Origin: Adiantum capillus-veneris
Lineage: Eukaryota; Streptophyta; Polypodiopsida; Polypodiales; Pteridaceae
Assembly: GCA_014529385.2 (NCBI GenBank)
Contig: CM043966.1
Span: 36,434,739 to 36,498,738, forward strand
Reading direction: 5' to 3'
DNA length: 64,000 nucleotides
In this document: positions 1 to 9,699 of the stretch, in pieces
How positions within the stretch are numbered: the stretch's first letter is position 1
Layout of the letters: every line of letters starts with the position of its first letter
Notes under the pieces: model-generated
Told to the model about the DNA's origin: nothing
The model's database searches: none
What the model saw: the letters and a program-made list of their open reading frames with translations, nothing else
Translations under genes and position numbers: made by a program

Positions 1-188
1 TCCTCTTTCTCCTTTCCTCTCATGAAACTAGCTCCTCACTCAGATGCCAGCTTGTACCTATGTGCTCTCTCTGTTCCCATGGCTCGTGCTCCCCCCATTG
101 CATGTTGTAGTCGTCACGCTCTACCCCCCATTGCTCCCATCACGCTCTGCCATAGCCCTGGTGGAGCTCTGTCCCCATTGCCCCCGGC

Positions 189-440
189 ATGGAAGCGGCT
201 GCAGTAGCACCCCCTGTAGAGACGACTCCCAAGAAGAACACTCCATCCAGGAAGCGCAAAAACCTGACTCAGAGTATGGAGGTGACACAGCAGGCAGTCC
301 CTGTAACAAACACCATAGCACATCAGACCCTTGCAATAGCCACCACACAACAGACCCTCGCAACACATGCGACACATCAGATGCCTTCAACAACCACAAC
401 ACAACAATCCCTTGCAACCAACACAACGCTACAGACGTAA
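189..440 (+). CDS. Thr/Gln-rich N-terminal exon of a decayed gene
   Basis: An 83-codon open frame starts at the ATG at 189. It opens with a short Ala/Val/Pro stretch, carries a basic RKRKN cluster that could be a nuclear localisation signal, and then becomes Thr/Gln/Ala-rich because the DNA is an imperfect repeat of ACA/CAA codons (TTQQ, ATHQ, TNTT). No family is recognised. It lies on the same strand as the fragments at 583-2740 and could be their first exon, joined by an intron ending at about 582 (TTTTTTAG). Low-complexity DNA often stays open by chance, so coding is not certain. An overlapping frame from 44 is open too but has no better support. Confidence 0.3.
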   Translation: MEAAAVAPPVETTPKKNTPSRKRKNLTQSMEVTQQAVPVTNTIAHQTLAIATTQQTLATHATHQMPSTTTTQQSLATNTTLQT

Positions 441-582
441 GCAACAAACATGACCGTCGAAACTTCCTCTCCAAATGCATGTTGTTGGCTGAAATATCTA
501 CTTGAAAAGGTGAGTTCTACATTGCAATTTGGTCATGTTTATGCGCCTCATGGAAATGCATGGAAAAAAATCCTATTTTTTA

Positions 583-1001
583 GCATTGGGCTGCAAATCA
601 TTTTACTCCATGGATTTGCTTGCAACATTGGTGGAGTATCCGGTACTTTCCAGGTTTTGCTATTCTGCATTGCAGCTGCATGAGGAATATGAACTCAACA
701 TGGAGAGCAAGCTGCCCAAGGATTTAACAGACAAGGACCTGCCACCTGAATAGTGGTCAACAATGTTCAAGGTGCCAGAGAAGAAGAATACTAAGATCTT
801 CCTCCACCAGGTGCATGACCACCTTGACGATGCATGCAGGCTTCTGTATAAGAAGGTCTACCAGGCTGCCCCGTCCAATGGCGAGCTCATGACAAGGTTT
901 GCGAGGGGGTTTGCATATGAATACTGTAATGCTTCCAAAGCTTCCAAAGCAGACCCCGACAACCATAAGATGCATGGGATTTGGTCAGGGATCAAGTACT
1001 A
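583..1001 (+). pseudogene. Second exon of decayed coiled-coil gene
   Basis: After a likely acceptor (TTTTTTAG, ending near 582) one frame reads through LVEYPVLSRF, LHEEYELN, a single in-frame TAG at 751-753, then VHDHLDDACRLLYKK and GELMTRFARGFAYEY. The frame is the same on both sides of the TAG, so one substitution split it. Near 985 the sensible frame moves by one base and continues as VRDQVLENVKSHKG. I do not recognise the family; the content is mixed charged helix. It continues into the coiled-coil exon at 1053. Confidence 0.45.
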
Positions 1002-1549
1002 GAGAATGTCAAGAGCCACAAAGGGGGGCTCAATTGGAAAATATAGAAGTTCATGTCCGATTACGGCTTGAAGGAAGCCCCCACATTTGAAGGATTGATA
1101 GATAATGCTATGGGCAGTCCTGCGATGTCCAACCTCCCTCTACAACACATGTGGATAGCCTCTCATCCCCTCTACACATCATGGGTGGATAATCTTACCG
1201 ATGACCTTGAGCAGCAGGCAATGAAGAGAAGGCAAAAGAGAAGGTGAAGTCTGCAAAGACCGTCTTGGATGCAAAGCGGGACTTATGGTTGCGCAACGAA
1301 GGTACCTGCATAGATTGTGCACCCATTATTGCAGAGGTGGAGAGTCTTAGAGAGGAGGTGGAAAAGCTGAAAGCCTCTCCAACAAAAAATGTAGCTGCAT
1401 TGCCAAAAAGGAGGCTGAAATCGAAGCCCTTACAAGGGTACTCTCCAAGTCCTTTGGATTCAATGATGCTGCAAGGATGAAGGAGGAGGTGTCAACCATG
1501 CAGGTACTTCAATCTTCTTTGTCTTTAAGTGTATAAAGTGCTAAAAGTG

Positions 1550-2480
1550 GTTGAAAGTGCTCACCTTTTAAGCACTTTTAAGCACTTTCAGCCACCTACT
1601 ACTACAGGCTCTTTTAAGCACATGCAAGCACTTCCAAACAACTAGAAATGCCTGCAAGTGCTAAAAAATTCTTGTCTATTTAGCACTTGCAAACACTTTT
1701 AACCACCTGTAAGCACTTTTAAACACCTACAAATGCCTGCAAGTGCTAAAAAGTGCCTAACTTTTATGCACTTGCCAACACTTTGAAACCACCTGCAGGC
1801 ACATTCAAGCACTTTGAAGCACTTTCAACCACTCACAAACTCTTTCAAGTGCTTGAAGGTGCTTCAAAGTGATTAAAATTGCTTCAAAATGCTTTCTGCA
1901 ATCACTTCAAAGCACTTTAAAGCACTTTTAACCACTTTTAAGACCCTACAAGCACTTGCAGGAGTTTGCAGGTGGTTGAAAGTGTTTCAAACTGCTAAAA
2001 AGAGCTTCCAAGTGCTAGCAAGTGCCTTTCAAAGTGCTGCAAGTGGACAGATAGAGCACCTATAAGCACTTCCAAGCACTTTTAAACACCTACAAATGCC
2101 TGCAAGTGCTTAAAAGTGCCCAACTTTTATGCACTTGCAAGCACTTTGAACCACATGTATGCACATTAAAGCACTTTGAAGCACTTTCAACCACTTGCAA
2201 AGTCTTGCAAGTGCTTGAACGTGCTTCAAAGTGGTTAAAATTTCTTCAAAATGCTTTCAAAGTGCTTAAAGTTTATTATGCAATCAGTTTACAGCACTTT
2301 AAAGAACTTTTAACCACTTTTAAGACCATGCAGGCATTTGTAGGAGTTTGCAGGTGGAAAGTGCTTCAAAGTTCTAAAAAGAGCTTCCAAGTGTCTTTCA
2401 AAGTGCTACAAGTGGACAGATAGAGCACTTGCAAGTGTCTACAAGTACTTGAATGTTCCAGCAAGTGATCTAAGGTGCTT
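1550..2480. repeat. Dense AAGCACTT / AAGTGCTT word repeat
   Basis: Dozens of copies of AAGCACTT and of its reverse complement AAGTGCTT, with one-base variants (AAACACTT, AACCACTT, AAGTGCCT), fill about 900 bp. Both orientations are intermingled, so a transcript could fold into many short stems. The same word recurs at 39.85-40.25 kb. It does not match a named microsatellite class, because spacing between words is irregular. Confidence 0.8.
1699..2424. repeat. 363-bp tandem duplication inside the intron repeat
   Basis: The block starting near AAACACCTAC at 1721 recurs at 2084, period 363. Shared landmarks follow in the same order in both units (CAACTTTTATGCACTTGC, ACTTTTAAGACC, GGAGTTTGCAGGTGG, AGTGGACAGATAGAGCAC). 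The copies differ by scattered substitutions and small indels, so the duplication is not recent. Confidence 0.75.
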
Positions 2481-3119
2481 GCAAGTGCCTGCTGCTAGGC
2501 CTTGCATGTCCCCCATCATGGTTGGTTGTGCAATAATCTTCCTTTGTTTTTTGTTTTGTACAGAAAATAGTTCAAGAAATGGACATGGAGCTTGGTGAGT
2601 TCAGAAGGCAGGCCTCCTTCATGAAGGGGTCTAGCAAGTTCATGAAAGAGAGGGCCCTTCTAGTGGCCACTCCACTTTCCAAGTATAAATTTAGTGTGGA
2701 TACTGTTTTTTTGTGTGGAAATTGTGTGTCTTGTGGTTAAGAACTATCGGGAAAATATGCGGCCAATGTCTTTCAGCTGCCGTGTGCCCACAGATACCAT
2801 CCGTTCTTCTTTTCAGTGGAGTAGGTTGGATGCAATGGCACGTCTGACTGCTCTTAAGGCTGCCATCCAAAAGAAGAAGGATGAGTTGCTGGTGTATGGT
2901 GGTAAATAGCATGTGGCAATAAGCATAATGGAAGATATTGACTCCTTTGAAGTCCACCATGAACATGTGCTACCAGAGGTTTATGTGCCCTTGAACAAGA
3001 TACATGAGGTGGAGACTGAATTGACTGCAAGTAGGCAGTTACTGCAATGACATGGAGATGTTGATGATATGAGGAGGCTAGAATTAGAGCTTTAGCACCA
3101 AGAGTTATTCCACCCATGT

Positions 3120-3800
3120 GGTTGTATACTATTCGAATTCTATTGTTGATGTTTTCCTCAATGATCATTTGGTATTTATGTTTGTTCACTCTTTCGGCTC
3201 ATTGATCATTTGGCGATTATGTTTGTGTGAGTTATGTCCAAATTGGTACTTTATCAATCAAAGGTGCCTCTTGGCACTTCTTTATTTTTTTGGTGTGTGG
3301 CTCTCTTTGATGATGTTTGGCTATTTGGTACATTATCAAGTACAAGATTCTCACTAAGTATCTTTGGTACTGTTAGGGTCACTTCATGAGATTTTTGGTT
3401 GCTTGGATTTCATTGGTGTTGCTTGATGATAAGGTACTTTATGTGCAATTTTAATGCTATTTAATATGTTGGAACTTTTGGCACTTCTGAAGGTTGTTTG
3501 AATCTCCTTGAAGTTACTTCATAATTTGGTATTTTTCTGTACTTCTTGTAGATTTTTTACTCATTTGGTACTTCGTGGCACTTCTTGAGGGATTTAAGTC
3601 CCTTTTGGTGATGTTTGATTATTTGGATCTCTTTGGTGCTGTTTTTTAATTTGTTACTTGGTCACCTTGTAGAAATTTTGACGCCCCCACTTTGTGATAT
3701 ATCGGTGATCACCAAGGGTCCCATCCCTCGCTTTTTAAGTTTTTTAGCATGCTGTTTCAATGTATAAATGAACATAGTCTCCTATTTTAAACTCTTTCAA
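3120..3800. other. AT/TG-rich intergenic stretch, no gene seen
   Basis: Low-complexity DNA in which TTTGGTACTT- and GGCACTTCTT-like words recur between about 3180 and 3670. The short ORFs here have simple composition and no recognisable motif. I see no RNA gene or element end. Confidence 0.4.
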
Positions 3801-3806
3801 GCATGC

Positions 3807-4070
3807 CTACTTATAAAAAAAAACTCTTTTTTTGCCTTTTTGAGCGTAGATAGAGGCTATGGCCTTTAGACGAAGCTCATTTAGTTTTTCAAGGTCATCA
3901 ACTCTATAAGACAATTCATGGCATGTCCATCCAAGTTGTTTAGCTACTCTTAGTGTTGGGATCAAGAACTCCAATGGCAAGATCGCATTAAGGCCAAACA
4001 CCCATTTGTATGTAGTTGCTCCAGTAGATGTTTTGTAGGCTATACTATAAGCCCACAGTGTGGCATGCAA
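3807..4070 (-). pseudogene. Gypsy integrase C-terminal segment
   Basis: The 87-codon frame contains LWAYSIAYKTSTGATTYKWVFGLNAILPLEFLIPTLRV split here as LWAYSIAYKTSTG and LNAILPLEFLIPTLRV, the stereotyped stretch after the catalytic core of plant gypsy integrases (family pattern: LWAYRT, TGATPY, VLPIE, PSLRV). It ends with the basic helix seen before the 3' untranslated region. It is directly downstream, on the minus strand, of the core at 4090-4470. Confidence 0.75.
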
Positions 4071-4089
4071 CTATTGGTTCCAATATGCT

Positions 4090-4470
4090 CTTGAATTGGA
4101 TATATTTTGTCAAAATAGTGAATAGAGTCTTATTTGTAGCTTCAGCCTGCCCATTAGCCTGTGGATGGTATGGAGAAAATTTCCTATGAAATACCATGAA
4201 TTCATCCAAAAGATTTTCAATAACTTCTTTAAGGAAATGTGTACCCCAATCACTGACAATTTCTATGGGTAGGTCATATCTAAAAAAGATATTTTTGTAT
4301 AGAAACTATGTAGTGGTCCTTGCATCTGCTTTCTATGTGTCCTTAGCTTCAACCCACTTTGTGAGATAGTATGTAGCCACAATGATATATTGGGCATGAG
4401 TTATGTAATCAGGGGGTGAAATTGGTCCCGCTAAATCTATACTCCACTTAGAAAAATATATGGATCCCAT
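4090..4470 (-). pseudogene. Gypsy integrase catalytic core (D,D,E retained)
   Basis: Translating the minus strand gives WSIDLAGPISPP, YYLTKWVEAK, IEIVSDWGTHF and YHPQANGQAEATNK in order. These hold the first Asp, the second Asp and the Glu of the retroviral integrase D,D-35-E core, so catalytic residues remain although two TAG stops interrupt the frame. The zinc-binding part is at 4637-4879 and the C-terminal part at 3807-4070. Confidence 0.75.
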
Positions 4471-4636
4471 CATTGGCCTTAGAGGCATCTCATCTCATCA
4501 GTTGATGTTCAATTAGTGAAAAATCTCGAACCTCTATTTCTATGGCCCTTTGTAGTGCCCTAGAGGTATTTTCAAAAAACATCCTTGTTGTCAGATAGTC
4601 AATTATGTATTGAATCCACTTTGATTCAATTGTCAC

Positions 4637-4879
4637 CTAAAATAGTGTAGCATGTTCTACCGGTGGTTTAGACCTACAGGTTGCACAATTAGTAATGTAC
4701 TCATGAACATCAGTACGCATATTCAGCCAATAAACTTCTAATTGTTGCAAGCACTGATATGTTTTCTTTTGCAAGAAATGAAATGCCATGTCCTGAACAT
4801 GTCCTTCCAAAGTATAACAATCATACTCCTCTAGACTTATGCATAACTGCAAAATGTTGTCCATGCCTAAATGGTACAA
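4637..4879 (-). pseudogene. Gypsy integrase zinc-binding (HHCC) domain
   Basis: The frame has GHVQDMAFHFLQKK, then YWLNMRTDVHEYITNCATC. The last part is the classic W-x(n)-D-V-x-x-[YF]-x-x-x-C-x-x-C end of the H2C2 integrase finger in plant gypsy elements, including the C-x2-C pair. The first His pair is plausible (GH, H in AFHF) but degenerate. It precedes the catalytic core. Confidence 0.75.
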
Positions 4880-4898
4880 ACATTCACCAAGTAATTGG

Positions 4899-5013
4899 AA
4901 ATACTATGGGAAAAGCTCAATAGCTCTGCCTCTTTAATTTCTCAAGGGTAACCTATCCTTACTTTACCATCAGAAAATACTATGGGAAAAGCTCAATAGC
5001 TCCGCCTCTTTAA
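4899..5013. repeat. 39-bp direct repeat, period 76
   Basis: A block containing CTATGGGAAAAGCTCAATAG at about 4903 recurs almost exactly about 76 bp later, with one T/C difference. It sits at the left boundary of the foreign 5-6.9 kb segment, where gypsy reverse transcriptase has been lost, so it may mark a rearrangement junction. Confidence 0.8.
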
Positions 5014-5139
5014 CTTGGGGCAAAAAGCATTGATTCTTTATTTCTACTATCTCATTATCATCTCACACCCTAGCTAGATCCTATATGTAGGGTAAACTCC
5101 AATATATATATATTCTATGTATTTTTTATACTTTTCTTA

Positions 5140-6171
5140 TATTTCTTTTTAAATAGCTACTAGGAGGGAATCAAATCCTAGTGGGACACTAGGTGGCATG
5201 ATTTCAAAGATACACTTATTTTAATGCATTATTGCAAGCATGATTACAAAACTTTGTCAAGGAGAAATGTCATGCTTTCATATGGCATGAGGTGTCCTTT
5301 GGAACTAAATGAAAGTCTAGGCTAAGGGGACCACGGGAAGACTTTTGCTGCCAGAAATGGACCCTATTTTGATGAATTTTTTACACAAGGTTCCAATCTG
5401 AATTGGAAAATGATTTTAAAATGAAAATCGTAGCTAATGAGCTCAAGTTTCTGTCCATATTTTTACTTTTTTATTTGGAGCCACGGTTGAGGAGATATGA
5501 TCAAAATAGTGGACCCTAGTCTGCCCACATCATGTAGGGACAACTCATTTCCAACTTTTCCAATTCCTATTCACACTGGCTCCTCTCTTCTTGTGTAAAC
5601 CCTTGGGGGTTCCCTTCACCTATAAAAGGGGACCTCTTCTTCCTTGAAAAGGAACTCAAGCATTCAAGCCATTGATGAGAGGAATTCTTGAGGGAGTGAG
5701 TAGTAATGCCTAATTGTACTTAGCCCCATTAACATAAGCCCAAGCCTACACTTTCTCCTAGAGGAAGACTAGCCATTCTTGTACGCTATCCTTGAAAGAT
5801 CAACTCTAATCAAAGAAGGTGTTGTACTTGGCGTATCAATCAACTTTGAATTCCCCCCTCTTCTTCTCTCTCCCATCAATAATGGTGCCGAAGGGTTTCA
5901 AGTAAGATGTGTTCTACATTGATGTTTTCTTGATTTCTTGTTGTTTTCATTTTCATCTCTAATCCAACATATATATATGTATCTAATCTCATCTCCTTAA
6001 CCAAACCTATCTCTCTCATTCTTAGTAATTCATCCTCTCTAGGTTCTCTTTGCTACAGGTACATCTCTCCCCGCAGTATCCTTATTGCCTACGGGCAAGA
6101 ATAGGGCTTGGGAGGGAAACTTCTCATCTCTTCACTTCTCTCATATCTACATTTCTCACATACTATCATAG
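5140..6171 (+). mobile_element. Promoter-bearing LTR-like segment replacing reverse transcriptase
   Basis: This non-coding segment has a TATAAAAGG box at 5621, then a pyrimidine-rich leader and, near 5880, AATAATGGTGCCGAAGG, which resembles a tRNA primer site of the TGGTGCC/TGGCGCC type. On the + strand this arrangement (promoter, leader, primer-like site, then small ORFs at 6172-6599) fits the 5' end of another retroelement inserted in opposite orientation to the host gypsy. I could not find a second copy in the window, so the LTR call is inference. Confidence 0.3.
5621..5627 (+). promoter_or_regulatory. TATA box
   Basis: TATAAAA within CACCTATAAAAGGGGACC, a near-consensus plant TATA context, about 550 bp before the small ORF pair. 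Confidence 0.45.
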
Positions 6172-6390
6172 ATGAATAACCCACATGATGATCATTTCTA
6201 TCGCTTTCACTCTGTACGATCTATTAGAATTAATGTATGGATTAGCCGAAAAATACACTTTCAACAACGTATAGTGTTTCTCTTTGGTCCAGAAAGGCTC
6301 AATGAAATACTTCTATCACCGGATCCCATCATACTACCTCTCATAGACTATAATTTTTCTTTTGATGTAAGCGTAGCTATCCTGCTATGA
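6172..6390 (+). CDS. Small ORF 1 of a homologous overlapping pair
   Basis: 72 codons, from ATG at 6172 to TGA at 6388-6390. The C-terminal 47 residues align without gaps to ORF 2, sharing K-x2-FQ-x2-I-x2-LFG-x2-RLN-x-I, ILP-x-I-x-Y and S-x-DV; by eye 22 of 47 are identical. The stop overlaps the start of ORF 2 as ATGA. DNA similarity is much weaker than protein similarity, which hints at past selection on the peptide. No family recognised. It lies downstream of the TATA-bearing segment. Alternatively the two ORFs are halves of one two-repeat protein split by a frameshift. Confidence 0.4.
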   Translation: MNNPHDDHFYRFHSVRSIRINVWISRKIHFQQRIVFLFGPERLNEILLSPDPIILPLIDYNFSFDVSVAILL

Positions 6391-6599
6391 ACCAAGAGGA
6401 TTTGTACACACAATTAATCCCAATCACTAGACAAAATATATATATTATGGTAAGCACAAAACTACAATTCCAAAGAACAATTCGTAGCCTATTTGGTCAG
6501 CCAAGATTGAATGCCATTAACTCATCCATTAACCCTTTCATATTACCCATGATACGATATGACCATAGCCTTGATGTTTTCATCTTCGTATTGTTTTGA
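6387..6599 (+). CDS. Small ORF 2, paralogue of ORF 1
   Basis: 70 codons, ATG at 6387 overlapping the TGA of ORF 1 by four bases (ATGA), ending TGA at 6597-6599. It carries the same pattern as ORF 1 (KLQFQ, LFGQPRLNAI, ILPMIRY, SLDV). Termination-reinitiation coupling is possible in principle but unproven; a single ancestral ORF with two repeats and one later indel is the simpler reading. No known domain. Confidence 0.4.
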   Translation: MNQEDLYTQLIPITRQNIYIMVSTKLQFQRTIRSLFGQPRLNAINSSINPFILPMIRYDHSLDVFIFVLF

Positions 6600-6925
6600 C
6601 ATTCTCTTTTGTGTTCTTTCTTTGTGTGTGTGAGTCCAAGAGAGAAAGAGTGAGTCTTCTTTGATTGCACTTCTTTCCAAACCCTAGTCTTCATGGCATC
6701 TATGGTTTAACTCCTTCATATAGTTTTTGTTGAGTTCTCTCACAAAATCTCACAGCCATAAGCCCGATGCTTTCCTGGCAAGACCGCAAATTTCTCAACA
6801 ACGTGTCATGGTTTCCATTTGTCTGAGGTATATATGATCATATCCTCAGTCTTGAACCATCTTAAGTTGTCGCATAAATGGTCGTCCAAGTATGATATCA
6901 TAATTGTTCTTCTTGTCAAAGTCAA
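6600..6925. other. Non-coding stretch, no gene seen
   Basis: Pyrimidine- and TG-rich DNA between ORF 2 and the protease. I find no motif; the right boundary of the inserted segment must lie here, since protease sequence resumes at about 6926. Confidence 0.3.
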
Positions 6926-7219
6926 CTATAGCAAAGGTATGCTCATACTCAATTCCACAAAAGTAACAATAATTCTCTTTAGAAGTCCCAGGGGTTTTTC
7001 CATGTAACCATTTGCTAGTTGCAATCTGATTCTAGTAGCCCTCAAGGCAGGTTTTCCCCATTTTTTCCAAATTTCTTTGTTGGCGATAGCAACACCAATT
7101 CCACTATTGAGAATTGCCATGGTTGTTGCACCTTGGAATTCTACTGGAAGCATAGTATCCCCATCTTCACCCTCGCAATACTCACCAACGTTTTTTAATG
7201 GTATAGGTCTTGTGTTCAA
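6926..7219 (-). pseudogene. Gypsy retropepsin-like protease fragment
   Basis: The frame reads VEFQGATTMAILNSGIGVAI then NKEIWKKWGKPALRATRI and LQLANGYMEKPLGLL. The layout A-x-L-[DN]-S-G-x-G-V-x-I followed by a W-K-K-W-G helix and L-Q-L-A-[ND]-G matches plant gypsy aspartic proteases. The catalytic Asp of the D-S/T-G triad is Asn here, so this copy would be inactive. Confidence 0.65.
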
Positions 7220-7817
7220 TTGAGGTTTTTCTAGTTCTTGGATCCCTTCTTGAAACTATGATGTTGTATCTTTTAACCAAAACTTCTCCAATCATTTTCC
7301 AACAGTTGCCCACATGTTTGGTCTTATCTAGAGGAGCTCTGCTAGCGTAATCGTACAAATCACACGGATAGACAATATGTATATCAATCCCTTAGAGTCC
7401 ATAGCCTTTCTTGATGAGAGTCTTTGTGATGGAATGTCTTCACATATGACTTGGATTCATACTCTCCCATGTATGGGGGTAAGGTTTTCAACAATTGAGG
7501 TTGACTCTCTAAGGATCATACTACTGATCCCTTATTCCCCCAATATGAGCGAATGTCTAGATCTACTTGAGATCCTGCCTTGAAGTCCTCAATAGGCAAA
7601 AGAAAAACATCCCTCCCCTTACTAGTTTGGTTGAATCTTTGACTCAACTTTTTCGCATCGTTTTCTTCTTGTATTTGTCTCCAGAGCTAAGCCTTCATCC
7701 TCTCTGTAGGCCTCTGGTATCATAGGATGAAAACCCTTAGATGCACGATCTGTGATATTCATCACTACCCTTGGCTTTTCTATTTCAGTTGTGGAATTCT
7801 TGATGGTCCCTTTAGTT
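7220..7817 (-). other. Degenerate gag-protease linker
   Basis: Between protease and the Glu/Lys-rich linker I see only short broken frames. Position within the element implies it is decayed gag-pol linker; nothing else is recognisable. Confidence 0.3.
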
Positions 7818-8135
7818 TCATGCCTTGGTGGGATTATCGGTGTGGGAGTTGGAACTTTCTATCCAACTCTTTGGCTTACTTGTTGATGGCTCTAGCAAAG
7901 CTTGGGTAGTTTGGATCATTTTTTGACACATCTCCAACCTTTTCTTTTCTAGCTCTACGTAAGGATACATCATCCACTTTTGTTCCTGGTTTTGCTTAGT
8001 TTGAAGCCGTGCTTCAAAGTCTTTTATAAGTGCATCTAGAGGTTCATTCACTTTTTCAACTAGTATAGATCCTCTAGAACTTGCACTCTTTGGCCTCTTT
8101 TTCTCATTAGGTTCTCTGGTCTCAGGTATTTCCAA
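7818..8135 (-). pseudogene. Gag-region charged linker
   Basis: 105 codons rich in Glu, Lys, Pro and Gln (ETREPNEKKRPKSAS, LIKDFEARLQTKQNQEQK, LEKKRLEMCQKM), typical of the weakly conserved tail between gag and protease. No domain can be named; assignment rests on position and strand. Confidence 0.4.
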
Positions 8136-8185
8136 CTCAAGGTTAGTATTTCCAACTCAAGGTTAGTATTTCCAACTCAAGGTTA
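8126..8185. repeat. 20-bp unit repeated three times
   Basis: GTATTTCCAACTCAAGGTTA occurs three times head to tail. A longer divergent copy of the surrounding block (CATTAGGTTCT..GGTCTCAGG..TTAGTTTGATTCTC) recurs from about 8223, so the local duplication happened in two steps. Confidence 0.85.
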
Positions 8186-8479
8186 GTTTGATTCTCTAAT
8201 CTCTCTGACTTATCTATTTTTATCATTAGGTTCTTTGGTCTCAGGGTATTTCCAACTAAGTGTTAGTTTGATTCTCTAATCTCTCTAACCTATTGATGGT
8301 TTGTTTTAACTCCTTCATTAGGGCTGTATATTCATGTTCCTTCTTAGCTTTCATGCATGCCTTCCTAGCTTTCTAGGTGTTTCATTGACTACTTTTTCAT
8401 TCATAATTAGGGCATCCATTTTTGGTTCCTCAATTATTGGTTCTTCCCTTGCTTTTTGAGCTTGCGCTCTTGTGACGAC

Positions 8480-8848
8480 CTATACATGTATTATCGTTTC
8501 ATTTTTTGAACTGCCACTTGATGGGATTGCCCCCATTATGTTTAATGTATCTTGTTCCTTTGATTCATCTATAGTGGGTGTATATCTAATGCCCACTAGT
8601 CGTGTTACTGGCAGAGGTAGTTGTTGCCCCAAAACTGGCTGTGGCCATTTAACCCCTCCTAGTCCTGGCAAATTTCCTACTGTATACCTAGGCATTGTTG
8701 GTACCTGAGGAGGTGCTACTTGGGCTGGTAGGTCATATTGTTGCTCCCTCACATATCCCTTCTTGTAGTAACACTCTTCCATAGCATGATTCGTCCATTT
8801 TTTTCTCCATGGCACATGACTTAGGTTGCTTAGCTTGTGGATTAGCAA
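8480..8848 (-). pseudogene. Gag nucleocapsid-linker region
   Basis: 122 codons with WTNHAMEECYYKKGYVREQQ followed by a Pro/Gln-rich stretch (PAQVAPPQVPTMPRY, GLGGVKWPQPVLGQQLPLP). Plant gypsy gag proteins of this group carry a WC-x-[FH]H-x-x-x-GH-x-x-x-x-C-type motif here; the Cys positions are largely lost (only one Cys at EECYY). Position between gag core and protease supports the call. Confidence 0.5.
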
Positions 8849-9031
8849 ACGGGATTATCCTTTTGAGAACTTCCTCAACAAGTTTCCCTTAATTTATTGT
8901 TACCTCGCTCTTTTGTGCTGACTTTGTAGACTTAGCTTTGCTTTGCTGTGATGACAAGTCATCATCCAAGTCTTTGTAGTCGCCTTCCTTGTAGACAACA
9001 AAATTGTCTACTAGGTATAGAGACTCCTTGG

Positions 9032-9334
9032 TCAACTGTTTAGAGTTGAGCTCTTCTTCATATGAAAATTCAACCTTAAGGCTTCCTTTCTAACAAATTC
9101 TCTCTCTTTCTCCTTGAACTTATGGATTTGTGAGACTGTATTATGAGCTAGTCCTCTTTGAGATAATTCCTCGATAAACTTGTCAAATACCTCCTCCATT
9201 GATTTAAAATCTCTACATTCAACAGAGTCAAACCAGGTGGCGGCATCCTCCTCTAGAGTTAACCAAAATCTTGCAAATTGTGCAGAAATGTCTAGTACCT
9301 CCTCAGCCTTGATGACACGCACAAAGGCTACCAT
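9032..9334 (-). pseudogene. Gypsy gag core (Retrotrans_gag-like)
   Basis: The frame contains ISAQFARFWLTLEEDAATWF, then DFKSMEEVFDKFIEELSQRG and HKFKEKEREFVRKEALRLN. The sequence [FL]-x-L-x-x-x-A-x-x-W-[FY] followed by [SN]-W/M-x-x-[LV]-x-x-x-F is the heart of the gag domain of LTR retrotransposons. It is truncated on the N-terminal side. Confidence 0.7.
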
Positions 9335-9699
9335 GTGGTCCCTTGGATCCCTATTTCCAAAATATTTCTTATCAACCTATTTTTGGACTTGAGAAGTCTC
9401 ATCCTCCGATTATTCACCATTCTAAACATAGGATCCTCTATTCCTCCTCTATGAGCCCTTTTTGGCCTAGGACATGGTACATGTTCCTCCCCTAAGGGTG
9501 CTCCTAATCCATAGTTCCTGACCGGTCTAGCAAGTGTTCATTCTTTTGCTTGGCTTCTTTCTTCTTGTTCTAGTTGTGGTGCTTCAATCTTGATCGGATT
9601 TGTGTCCTTGTTCTACTCTCATCCTGGTATTGCCAATGGAGTGGCGGTCTTGGTGGTGCTTCTAGACCTCATACAGCCTGATATCCACCCCTTTTGTGT

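Larger units (their letters stand above)
1504..2563 (+). other. Intron (GT-AG) packed with AAGCACTT words
   Basis: The donor is CAG|GTACTT at 1503/1504. The acceptor is a pyrimidine-rich tract ending TTTTGTACAG at 2563. Joining the flanks keeps an open coiled-coil frame, which is why this is called an intron rather than intergenic repeat. Confidence 0.6.
1053..2740 (+). pseudogene. Spliced coiled-coil protein relic, exons 1053-1503 and 2564-2740
   Basis: Three overlapping frames give one coherent protein if small frameshifts are allowed near 1220 (EEKAKEKVKSAKTVLDAKRD) and in the A-run near 1385. The segment IIAEVESLREEVEKLK is a heptad-like coiled coil and continues as KKEAEIEALTRVLSKS. The exon ends ATG-CAG at 1503 and reads in frame across the GT-AG intron into KIVQEMDMELGEFRRQ and KFMKERALLVATPLSK, which is strong support for real past splicing. 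Downstream there are CxxCxxC (2714-2734) and, further on, a Cys-His-His cluster PCAHRYHPF that may be a zinc-binding tail. No known family assigned. Three frameshifts and two stops make it a pseudogene; transposon or host origin is open. Confidence 0.55.

Noticed and set aside
1550-2480. Centromere-like or telomere-like satellite
   Set aside because: Word spacing is irregular and the block is short and inside an intron; no TTTAGGG units.
6387-6599. Prokaryotic-style operon from the ATGA overlap
   Set aside because: The surroundings are clearly plant nuclear; the overlap most likely comes from a frameshift between two repeats of one ORF.
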